Shown here: positions 17,584-25,090 of the stretch, one piece after another
How positions within the stretch are numbered: position 1 is the first letter of the stretch
How the letters are laid out: every line of letters starts with the position of its first letter
Source of the DNA: Geminicoccaceae bacterium
GTDB taxonomy: Bacteria; Pseudomonadota; Alphaproteobacteria; Geminicoccales; Geminicoccaceae
NCBI GenBank assembly: GCA_025999455.1
Contig: AP024683.1
Span: 2,363,501 to 2,427,500 of the forward strand
Reading direction: 5' to 3'
Length of the DNA: 64,000 bases
Program-made: the position numbers and the translations under genes
Notes under the pieces: generated by a model
Seen by the model: the letters and a program-made list of their open reading frames with translations, nothing else
Told to the model about the DNA's origin: nothing
Database searches by the model: none

Positions 17584-18900
17584 TCAGCCGAACAGCACCT
17601 TGGGCAGCCAGAGCGCCACCTGCGGGAAGAAGAAGACGATCGCGAGGCCCACGACCTGCAGGAGCATGAAATCGACCATGCCCCTGTAGATCCAGGAGAG
17701 TTCCCATTTCGGGGCCACCGCCTTCAAGTAATAGGCGGCCATGGCGACCGGCGGGGAGAGGAAGGCCGTCTGCAGGTTGACGGCGACGAGCGTGCTGAAC
17801 CAGATCAGGTCGATTTTCATCTCCTGGACGACCGGCAGGAAGATCGGCAGGAAGATGAAGATGATCGCCGGCCATTCGAGCGGCCAGCCGAGGATGAAGA
17901 TCACCACCATCAACAACAAGATGAGCGGTGTCGGGCCGAGCCCGAGACCCAAGAGCCAATCGGCCAGCATGGTGCTCGTGCCGAGCCGGGTGAAGACGGC
18001 GCCGTAGATGTTCGAGGCGATCGCCAGGAACAGCACGAGGCTCGAGGTCTCGAGGGTGGCGAAGCAGGCGTCCCGCACCTTGGCCAGGCTGAAGCGGCCG
18101 TAGCCGATCATGAGGCAGAGCGCGCCGAAGGCCCCCATCGCCGCGGCCTCGGTCGGGGTCGCGAGCCCGAACAGGATCGAGCCCAGCGCGGCGAAGATCA
18201 CGACCGCCAAGGGCACCACGCCCACGAAGAATTCCTTGAGGATCTGGCCCCAGGAGGTCGCCCGCTCCTCGGGCGGCAGAGGCGGCCCGAGCGAGGGGTT
18301 CAATTGGCAGCGGATCAGCGTGTAGGCGACGTAGAGGCCCGAGAGGATGAGCCCGGGGATCAGAGCCGCGGCGAAGAGCTTGATGATCGACACGCCCATG
18401 ATCGGGCCCATGACCACGAGCATGACGGAGGGCGGGATCAAGATGCCGAGCGTGCCGCCGGCGGCGATCGTGCCGGCGCTCAATTTCGGATCGTAGCCCG
18501 CCTTGATCATCGCCGGTGCCGCCATCATGCCCATGACGGTCACGGACGCGCCGATGATGCCGGTGGCGGTCGCGAAGATCGTCGCGGTCAACAGCACGCC
18601 CAGATAGAGCGACCCTTTGACGGGGGCGAGGATGAGCTGGAAGGAGCGGAACAGGCGCTCCATGAGCCCGGCCCGCTCCATGATGTGGCCCATGAAGATG
18701 AAGAGCGGCACGGCGGCGAGCGTCTCTTCCTTCATGAGCCCGATGGTCTGGAAGACCATCAGGTAGAAAACCGTGTCGCCGAAGCCGATCAGCCCGAAGA
18801 CGATCGACAGGATGATGAGGGTGAAGGCGATCGGGAAACCGAGGAAGATCCCGCCGAGCAGCGCGGCCAGCAGGACGAGACCGAGATATTCGGAGCTCAC
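17584..18900 (-). CDS. dctM: TRAP transporter large permease (DctM)
   Basis: A 438-residue membrane protein with about 12 helices, the sodium-driven transport subunit of a tripartite ATP-independent periplasmic transporter. Typical phrases are GFPIAFTLI, AAVPLFIFMGHIMERAG, ATATGIIGASVTVMGMMAAPAM, GGTLGILIPPSVMLVVMGP and FGLATPTEAAAMGA. It overlaps the end of dctQ by 4 bp. A strong terminator follows. Subfamily features (GPIMGVSIIKLF and a C-terminal hydrophobic tail) resemble the mannitol/chloroaromatic and keto-acid groups, but the substrate is not assignable. Confidence 0.92.
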   Translation of the reverse strand: MSSEYLGLVLLAALLGGIFLGFPIAFTLIILSIVFGLIGFGDTVFYLMVFQTIGLMKEETLAAVPLFIFMGHIMERAGLMERLFRSFQLILAPVKGSLYLGVLLTATIFATATGIIGASVTVMGMMAAPAMIKAGYDPKLSAGTIAAGGTLGILIPPSVMLVVMGPIMGVSIIKLFAAALIPGLILSGLYVAYTLIRCQLNPSLGPPLPPEERATSWGQILKEFFVGVVPLAVVIFAALGSILFGLATPTEAAAMGAFGALCLMIGYGRFSLAKVRDACFATLETSSLVLFLAIASNIYGAVFTRLGTSTMLADWLLGLGLGPTPLILLLMVVIFILGWPLEWPAIIFIFLPIFLPVVQEMKIDLIWFSTLVAVNLQTAFLSPPVAMAAYYLKAVAPKWELSWIYRGMVDFMLLQVVGLAIVFFFPQVALWLPKVLFG

Positions 18901-19448
18901 AGTGTGCGTCCCGTGGTGGCGGCGTAAGCGCTCTTGAGGAACTCGGAGATCCCCTGGACGAAGAGGAAGGCGAGCGAGATCGGGATCACGAACTTGAACG
19001 GCCAGATCGGCGGTCGCCAGGGACTGGCATCCGACACTTCACGGATGTCGAAGGAATGGAGCGCCTCCTGCAGCCCCATCCAGAAGAAGAGCGCGATACC
19101 GGGGAAGAAGAACAAGACATAGAGCGTGGCGTCCATGATCCCCTTGGTCCGCGGCGACCAGTTCTGGTAGAAGATGTCGGTCCGAATGTGGCCGCCGCGA
19201 TAGAGCGTGTAGGCGGCGCCGAGCATGAAATGGCTGCCGTAGAGCATGTAGCTGATGTCGTAGGCCCAGATCGTCGGCTTGTGGAAGAAGTAGCGGGCGA
19301 AGACCTCGTACACCATCGCGCCGACCAGCGGCACGACGAGCCAACAGAAGATCGCACCGGTCGAGAGCGTGAGCCGGTCGATCGTGCGGACGATCTTGAC
19401 CAGGGCAGCGGGCGGCGAACCGTCCGCGGCGAGCGATGCGGCGGACAA
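18897..19448 (-). CDS. dctQ: TRAP transporter small permease (DctQ)
   Basis: A 183-residue protein with four membrane helices, the small TRAP subunit. Typical features are TGAIFCWLVVPLVGAMVYEVFAR in helix 1, the YDISYMLYGSHFMLGAAYTL segment, HIRTDIFYQNWSP, and a final helix FVIPISLAFLFVQGISEFL. It lies 84 bp downstream of dctP and overlaps dctM. Length is at the long end for DctQ because of an extra 25-residue N-terminal leader. Confidence 0.88.
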   Translation of the reverse strand: MSAASLAADGSPPAALVKIVRTIDRLTLSTGAIFCWLVVPLVGAMVYEVFARYFFHKPTIWAYDISYMLYGSHFMLGAAYTLYRGGHIRTDIFYQNWSPRTKGIMDATLYVLFFFPGIALFFWMGLQEALHSFDIREVSDASPWRPPIWPFKFVIPISLAFLFVQGISEFLKSAYAATTGRTL

Positions 19449-19532
19449 GGGGGCGACCTCGTCTTCGGGTTGGGCGGCGGCGGGCGGAGAGGTGACGGGG
19501 CGGGCCGTCGCGGCCCGCCCCGGAGCGCGGGC

Positions 19533-20639
19533 TCAGTCCTTCTTCACGTAGACCTTGTCCTTCCAGTAGAAGTTCCCCGCGAACTCGTAGGGCGGGTAGA
19601 AGCTCAACCGGAAGGGAACGATCTTCTCGGCATAGGCCCGCTGGCTGTCGATGACCTTCTTGTAGAAGGGATCCTTGGCGGCGTATTCGGCCTGGATCTT
19701 CTCCCACTCGGTGAGGAACTGGATGAGGATGTCGTCGGGCGTGCGGTGGATCGTGACACCCTCTTTCAAGAGCGCCTCGCAGCCCTCGGCAGCCTCACGC
19801 GCGAAGATGAAGTTGCGCTTCAAGGTCGCGTCGTTCAAGGCGACCTTCATGATTTCCTGGATGTCGGGCGTGAGCTTCGCCCAAACGTTCTTGTTGATGA
19901 ACAATTGACCGCCGGTGATGGGCTCGTGCATGCCCGGCGTGTAGAAATGCTTCGCGACGTTGTTGAGGCCGAGCTTCCTGTCCTCCGAGCAGTTGATCCA
20001 CTCCGCCCCCTCGATCACGCCGCGCTCCATGGCCGGCACGATCTCGCCACCCGGCAGGGTCACCACCGACACGCCGAGCCGGCCGTAGGTCTCCGCACCG
20101 ATCCCGTAGATCCGGTACTTCATACCCTTGAGATCTTCGAGGCTCTTGATCGGCCGCTTGAACCAGCCGAGCCCCTGCGGATAGTCGGTGGGAGCGGGGA
20201 AGCCCACGAGATTGAGCTTGATGACGTCGCGATAGAACTCCTCGAGGAGTTGCATCCCGCCGCCGTCGTGGTACCAGCCCCAATAGTCGAAGGCGTCCAT
20301 CCCGAAGAGCGGGCCGTGCGAGAGCGGGATGCCGGCCAGGCTCTTGCCCAAGATGTAGCCGAACGGCGCCATGCCGACGTCGATCACCCCGCGCGAGGCC
20401 GCGTCGAAGACCTCGAAGGCGGGGACGATCGCACCGGCCGGCAGGGCCTCGATCTTGACCCGTCCGGCGGTCATCTTCTCGACGTTCTCGGCCCAGAGCT
20501 TGAAGAGCAGGTGGAGATTGGCCGAGGCGGGGTGCGAGGATTGGCCCTTGAGCCGGATCGTCTGCGCTTCGGCCGTCGGGCCCCAGGCGACGAGGGCGCC
20601 GAGGGCGGCGCCCGCGAGGAGTGCCAAGAACTTCTTCAT
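19533..20639 (-). CDS. dctP: TRAP transporter solute-binding protein (DctP)
   Basis: A 368-residue periplasmic receptor with a Sec signal peptide (MKKFLALLAGAALGALVAW, cleavage after AEAQ). The DctP fold shows in SSHPASANLHLLFKLWAENVEK, the DVGMAPFGYILGK segment, DLKGMKYRIYGIGAETY, VVTLPGGEIVPAMERGVIEG and GGQLFINKNVW. The Arg of KYRIYG is the likely carboxylate-binding residue. The longer type with EGAEWIN resembles the keto-acid (TakP) and lactate group. It leads the dctP-dctQ-dctM operon. Confidence 0.92.
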   Translation of the reverse strand: MKKFLALLAGAALGALVAWGPTAEAQTIRLKGQSSHPASANLHLLFKLWAENVEKMTAGRVKIEALPAGAIVPAFEVFDAASRGVIDVGMAPFGYILGKSLAGIPLSHGPLFGMDAFDYWGWYHDGGGMQLLEEFYRDVIKLNLVGFPAPTDYPQGLGWFKRPIKSLEDLKGMKYRIYGIGAETYGRLGVSVVTLPGGEIVPAMERGVIEGAEWINCSEDRKLGLNNVAKHFYTPGMHEPITGGQLFINKNVWAKLTPDIQEIMKVALNDATLKRNFIFAREAAEGCEALLKEGVTIHRTPDDILIQFLTEWEKIQAEYAAKDPFYKKVIDSQRAYAEKIVPFRLSFYPPYEFAGNFYWKDKVYVKKD

Positions 20640-20683
20640 GAACAGCCCTCCCTGTACGGGCCGCGTCCGCGACCTCGCGGGCG

Positions 20684-20712
20684 ACCTAAGCGGCGGCGGC
20701 GAGACGTGTCAA
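20684..20712 (-). promoter_or_regulatory. Possible promoter of dctPQM
   Basis: On the minus strand TTGACA (20712-20707), 17 bases, then TTAGGT (20689-20684), about 45 bp before the dctP ATG. The -35 is perfect but the -10 is weak. It lies in the 116-bp gap after the ABC transporter operon. Confidence 0.4.
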
Positions 20713-20755
20713 TCCGACGCACCGGATGCGGTGATCCGATCGCCGAATCGGCGAA

Positions 20756-21628
20756 TCAGGCCCTGGCCGGGGCCAACTTCGGCGCAGGGGCGGCGGCCGG
20801 TCGTTCCCGGCGGACCGTCTCGCGCCGGCGCAAGAGCGCCCAGCCGATCGCGGCGAGCACGGTCGCGGCGATGAAGAGCACACCGATCGCGTTGACGGCC
20901 GGGGTGAGCCCGAGCCGCACCCGGGTCGCGATGTTGATCGTGAGCGTGTCCTCCGCGCCGATCACGAAGAGCGTCGTGTTGTAGTTCTCGAACGACTGCA
21001 GGAAGGCGATCAGGCAAGCCGAGAGGATCGCCGGCCGCAGATAGGGCAAGAGGATGCGGCGGACCATCTGGAGATGGCTCGCGCCGAGATCGAGGGCCGC
21101 TTCCTCGAGCGTGCGGTCGAACCGCTCGAGCCGGGCCATGAAGAGCAGCATGCAGTACGAGGCGATGAAGGTCGATTGGCCGATCACGGCGAGGAACAGC
21201 CCGCCGCCCAGGTCGAAGGCACGCTGCCAGAAGATCAGGGTCGAAATGCCGAGGATGACGCCCGGGGTCAGGATCGGCGAGACGAGGACGGCGTAGAGGA
21301 GGCCCTTCCATCGGCTCCGCAGGCTCGTGAGCAGGAGCGCCCCGGCGAGCCCGAGCGGCACGGAGAGGCAGATCACGCCGAGGCCGATCAGGATCGAGTT
21401 CAGAAGCGCGGCACCCATCCGCGCGTCCTGGAAGAGCCCGGTCGGCCGGCCGCGCGCGTCGAACCCCCAGAACCACTGGAGGGTGAAGCCTTCCCAGGGC
21501 AGCATGGTGGGAAAGCGGCTCGCGTTGAAGGCGGCCGCGACCATGAAGACGAGCGGCAAGAAGAGATAGGCGAAGAACAGGACGAGATAGCCCGCCACGA
21601 ACAGGCGGAAGAGGCCGGCCGACCTCAT
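20756..21628 (-). CDS. Polyamine-type ABC transporter permease (PotC-like)
   Basis: A 290-residue inner-membrane permease with six helices. The EAA loop is clear: LEEAALDLGASHLQMVRRILLP near residue 180. The first helix (GYLVLFFAYLFLPLVFMVAAAFN) and the following periplasmic segment match the PotC/PotI group. The ATG at 21628 overlaps the preceding permease stop (ATGA). It is last in potD-potA-potB-potC order. Confidence 0.9.
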   Translation of the reverse strand: MRSAGLFRLFVAGYLVLFFAYLFLPLVFMVAAAFNASRFPTMLPWEGFTLQWFWGFDARGRPTGLFQDARMGAALLNSILIGLGVICLSVPLGLAGALLLTSLRSRWKGLLYAVLVSPILTPGVILGISTLIFWQRAFDLGGGLFLAVIGQSTFIASYCMLLFMARLERFDRTLEEAALDLGASHLQMVRRILLPYLRPAILSACLIAFLQSFENYNTTLFVIGAEDTLTINIATRVRLGLTPAVNAIGVLFIAATVLAAIGWALLRRRETVRRERPAAAPAPKLAPARA

Positions 21629-22518
21629 TTGGCGATGTCCGCGAGGCCGACGCGGAAGATCCGCATCATCGCCGCGACGAAGAGGAGGCAGAGCGCGAGG
21701 AGCGCGAAGGCGTAGGCCGCGCCGCGGTTCCAATCCCCGCCGTCGAAGAAGTAGGAATAGATGATCTGGGTGAACCAGCGGGCGTTCGTCCCCCCCGGCA
21801 GGGACTGCATGATCTGCGGCACGGCGAAGGTCCCGGCCGCCAGCATGAAGGTCATGACGCAGCCGACCGCGATCCCGGGCTTGGCGTGCGGGATCACGAT
21901 CCGCCAGTGGATCCGCCAAGTCGGAGCCCCGAGGTCGCGGGCCGCTTCGATCTGGTTGCGGTCGAGGCTCTCGAGGGCGTTGTAGAGCGGGAAGATCATG
22001 AAGAGCACGTAGGCGTAGACCATCCCGATCATGACCGCCCCGACCCCGCCCAGAGCGAGCGGCTCCTCGATCAGCCCGAGGCCCAGGAGCACACGGTTCA
22101 CGAGCCCGTTCCGGGACAGGATCAAGAACCACGAGAAGGTGCGGAGGATCTCGTTGACCCAGAACGGGATCACGAGCGCGGTCGCCAAGAGCAGCGCGCG
22201 GTCGCCGCGGGCCTCCTGGGCGAGGTGGTAGGCGACCGGGTAGCAGACCAGGAGCGAGAGGACGGTGACGAGCAGCGAGCTCCAGATCGTCTGCCAGAAG
22301 ATCGTCCGGTGCAGCGGGTTGGTCCAAAGGGCCGTGTAGTTGGCGAGCGTCCAGACGTCCTCCGGGCCGCCGCGCGCGACGGCCGGCAGGTTCGGCCGGA
22401 AGGAGAGCTCGACCATCGTGAGCTGCGGCAGGACGACGAGGAGGAGCGCCCAAAGGGCCGCGGTCGCGAGGATCGACCCGCCGCCCGGCCGACCGAACCG
22501 GCGGAACAGCTCACTCAC
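21625..22518 (-). CDS. Polyamine-type ABC transporter permease (PotB-like)
   Basis: A 297-residue permease with six helices. The EAA loop is IEAARDLGAPTWRIHWRIVIP near residue 190. ALVIPFWVNEILRTFSWF and ESLDRNQIEAA are typical of PotB/PotH. The start is GTG at 22518, overlapping the potA stop by 8 bp. An upstream open stretch is antisense-free but nonhomologous, so the longer start was rejected. Confidence 0.9.
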   Translation of the reverse strand: MSELFRRFGRPGGGSILATAALWALLLVVLPQLTMVELSFRPNLPAVARGGPEDVWTLANYTALWTNPLHRTIFWQTIWSSLLVTVLSLLVCYPVAYHLAQEARGDRALLLATALVIPFWVNEILRTFSWFLILSRNGLVNRVLLGLGLIEEPLALGGVGAVMIGMVYAYVLFMIFPLYNALESLDRNQIEAARDLGAPTWRIHWRIVIPHAKPGIAVGCVMTFMLAAGTFAVPQIMQSLPGGTNARWFTQIIYSYFFDGGDWNRGAAYAFALLALCLLFVAAMMRIFRVGLADIAK

Positions 22519-23611
22519 GGGCGAGCGGGCCTTCGGGGAGCGCGAGCGCGGCTTCGGGCGGGAAGCGCACGGTGACGGGCGCCCCCGCGGCGAGGCCGGC
22601 GAGCCGGCCGTCGTTCGCGAGCTGGACCACGAGGCCGGGACCGGCCGGGCTCGCGACGAGGAGGTTCGCGAACGCTCCCTCGAAATCGACCCGCTCGATC
22701 CGTCCCTCCACACGGTTGTCGACCGCGTCCGCTTCGCCCGCCCCGTCGAGCCGGCAGCGCTCCGGCCGGACGATGAGGATCGCGGGCGAGCCCGTCGCGA
22801 GGCCTCGAGGATCGCGCGCCCGGAGCGGCCCGAGCGCCGTTTCGAGGGTCACGAAGCCGCCACCGCTCTCCCGCACCCGGCCCGGGACGGGGTTGCTCTC
22901 GCCCACGAAGCTCGCGACGAAGGCGGTGGCCGGCGCGTCGTAGATCTCGGCGGGCGTGCCGACCTGCTCGATCCGGCCCTGGCTCATCACCGCGACCCGG
23001 TCGGACATCGTCAAAGCTTCGCCCTGGTCGTGGGTGATGTAGACGAAGGTGACGCCGGTGCGCCGCTGGATCGCCTTGAGCTCGGCGCGCATGTGCTGGC
23101 GGAGCTTGAGGTCGAGGGCGGAGAGCGGCTCGTCGAGCAGCAGCACCTGCGGCTCGACCGCGAGCGAGCGGGCGATCGCGACCCGTTGGCGCTGGCCGCC
23201 CGAGAGCTCGTCGACCCGCTTGTCGGCGAAGCCCGGCAGCGCCACGAGCTCCAAGAGCTCTTCCGCCCGCCGCCGCCGCTCGGCCTTGGGGACGCCGCGG
23301 ACCTCGAGGCCGAAGGCCACGTTCTCCCACACCTTCATGAGCGGGAAGAGGGCCAAGTTCTGGAAGACGAGCGAGGTCGGCCGGGCCGCCGGACCCACCC
23401 CGCGGACGTCCCTGCCGGCGATCCGGATCACGCCCTCGCTCGGCTCGACGAAGCCCGAGACGAGCCGCAGGATCGTCGTCTTGCCGCAGCCCGAGGGGCC
23501 GAGCAGGGAGAAGAACTCGCCCGGGCGGATGTCGAGATCGATGCCGCGGACGGCCCAGAAGGAGCCGTAGGCGAGGCCCACGCCCTCGAGCGCGACCTCG
23601 GCACCGCGCAT
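22511..23611 (-). CDS. potA: ABC transporter ATPase (PotA-like)
   Basis: A 366-residue ATPase. It has Walker A GPSGCGKTT near residue 40, a Q-loop in SLVFQNLALFP, the signature LSGGQRQRVAIARSLA near 138, Walker B VLLLDEPLSALD and the H-loop in YITHDQGEA. After residue 240 comes a TOBE domain (SFVGESNPVPGRVRE, then IVRPERCRL). It powers uptake of a polyamine or similar amine. It starts 27 bp after the binding-protein stop. Confidence 0.93.
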   Translation of the reverse strand: MRGAEVALEGVGLAYGSFWAVRGIDLDIRPGEFFSLLGPSGCGKTTILRLVSGFVEPSEGVIRIAGRDVRGVGPAARPTSLVFQNLALFPLMKVWENVAFGLEVRGVPKAERRRRAEELLELVALPGFADKRVDELSGGQRQRVAIARSLAVEPQVLLLDEPLSALDLKLRQHMRAELKAIQRRTGVTFVYITHDQGEALTMSDRVAVMSQGRIEQVGTPAEIYDAPATAFVASFVGESNPVPGRVRESGGGFVTLETALGPLRARDPRGLATGSPAILIVRPERCRLDGAGEADAVDNRVEGRIERVDFEGAFANLLVASPAGPGLVVQLANDGRLAGLAAGAPVTVRFPPEAALALPEGPLARE

Positions 23612-23638
23612 CGCCTGCCGTCCGCCCGGGCGTCCGGC

Positions 23639-24790
23639 TCAGGCCGAGAGGAAGCGATCGCGGAACTCGTTGCGCACGGCGATGAACCAGGGCGGCTCCG
23701 GCGGGTACCACCAGAGCTTCTCGATCGCGTCGCCCGGATAGGCGGCCTCGAAGTTGGCCGCGTAGTCCGCGCCGGCGAGCTCGGCCGCTCCCTGCGTCAC
23801 CGAATTGTAGCCCGAGAGCCGGACGTGGATCGCGGCGTTCTCGGGCGTGTAGTACCAGTTCATCCAGGCATAGGCCTGTTCGATGTTTTCGGCACCCACC
23901 GGGATGCTCATCCCGTCCATCCAGGTGAGGGCACCCTCCTTGGGCGCCAAATAGGTGTAGCGACCTTTGCTCTCGGTGCGCAGGCGCATCGCCGGCCCGT
24001 CCCAGGTCTGGCCGATGACGGCACCGTTCTGCAGGAAGGCGGCCTCGGTCTCCTGCGCGTTCGACCAGAACTGGACGACGTTCTTCTTGTGTTCGATCGC
24101 GAAGGCGAGGCACTTCTCGTAGACCTCGCGCATCCGCTTCTCGTCGGTGTAGGTGTCGCGCATCTTGTTCGACGGCACCTTGCCGATCGCATCGAGATAG
24201 AGCCCGATGCCCAACAGCGCCGAATGGGCGCGAACGGTGACCTTGCCGCGGTACTCGGGCTGCCAGAGGGTGCCGTAGGAGATCTCGCCGTAGACCGGGT
24301 TCACCACCTGCGTGTCGAGGCAGATCGCTTCGGTGCCCCAGTTGAAGGGTGCGGTGTAGCGCTTGCCGTTCGCGACCGCGCCGAGCTCGGCCGAGGATTT
24401 CCACATCGACGGGATGACGCCCGCCACCTTGATCTTGCTCTCGTCGAGCGGCTGCAGGAGGTTCTGGGCGAGCCAGGCCGGCGTGTAGGTGACCGACGGC
24501 ATGACGATGTCGAAGCCCTTGCCGCCCGAGGCGCGCAGCTTGTTCAAGACCTCGTCGTTCGAGCCGTAGGTCGCGACGTTGAGCTTGATCCCGGTCTGCT
24601 TGGTGAAGGACTCCACCATCTCCGGGTAGACGTAGTCCGACCAGGTGTAGAGGTTGAGCACGCCCGAGGAGGAGAGCGCCCGCGGGCTCACGATCGCCGG
24701 TGCGGCGAGCGCGGCCCCGGTCGCCGCTCCGAGCTCGAGGATCCTGCGCCGGCCGAGGCCTCGGCCGCGCGTGCCGTCCGTGTCCGTCAT
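23639..24790 (-). CDS. Polyamine-type ABC transporter solute-binding protein (PotD-like)
   Basis: A 383-residue periplasmic receptor. The N-terminus has a twin-arginine-like signal (GLGRRRILELGAATGAALAAPAIV), suggesting Tat export. The mature part begins SGVLNLYTWSDYVYPEM, the classic PotD/PotF opening, followed by GFDIVMPSVTYTPAWLAQ, the ligand-pocket WGTEAICLD and WMDGMSIPVGAENIEQAYAWMNW. It is first in its operon, with AGGGAGAG just ahead of the ATG. The ligand may be putrescine, spermidine or another small amine. Confidence 0.9.
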   Translation of the reverse strand: MTDTDGTRGRGLGRRRILELGAATGAALAAPAIVSPRALSSSGVLNLYTWSDYVYPEMVESFTKQTGIKLNVATYGSNDEVLNKLRASGGKGFDIVMPSVTYTPAWLAQNLLQPLDESKIKVAGVIPSMWKSSAELGAVANGKRYTAPFNWGTEAICLDTQVVNPVYGEISYGTLWQPEYRGKVTVRAHSALLGIGLYLDAIGKVPSNKMRDTYTDEKRMREVYEKCLAFAIEHKKNVVQFWSNAQETEAAFLQNGAVIGQTWDGPAMRLRTESKGRYTYLAPKEGALTWMDGMSIPVGAENIEQAYAWMNWYYTPENAAIHVRLSGYNSVTQGAAELAGADYAANFEAAYPGDAIEKLWWYPPEPPWFIAVRNEFRDRFLSA

Positions 24791-25090
24791 GGCTCTCTCC
24801 CTGTGCCGTCCCGACGCCCGAGGCCCCGCCGGTTCGGCTCGGGGCGGGCGCCGCTCGCGGCGGCTCTAGGGAAGCAGGAGGGCGCTTTCGTGACAATCTT
24901 GCGCCGACCGGGGTCCGGGAGCGGGGGCGATGGGCACCGGTCGAGCGGGCAGGTGACGCGAGCACAGCCGGATACGAGCACGCCGAGCAGGGCCCGGCTC
25001 GTGGGTTGATCTCGACGCGCCGAAAAGCGATGGTTCGGTGGCGGTGTACCGCACGGTGCGCCGTCGCCCGTGTTCGGGCAGGAGACGCCT
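24791..25090. other. 300-bp divergent intergenic region
   Basis: This separates the ABC operon (leftward) from the exopolysaccharide locus (rightward). I see no gene in it. A short inverted repeat, GCGGT-GT-ACCGC, lies at 25041-25052, about 40 bp before the Wzc-like start, and could be an operator. No clear -35/-10 pair stands out. Confidence 0.4.

Noticed and set aside
24791-25069. Small plus-strand frames upstream of the Wzc-like gene
   Set aside because: They have no ribosome site, no domain pattern, and end in the middle of the region.
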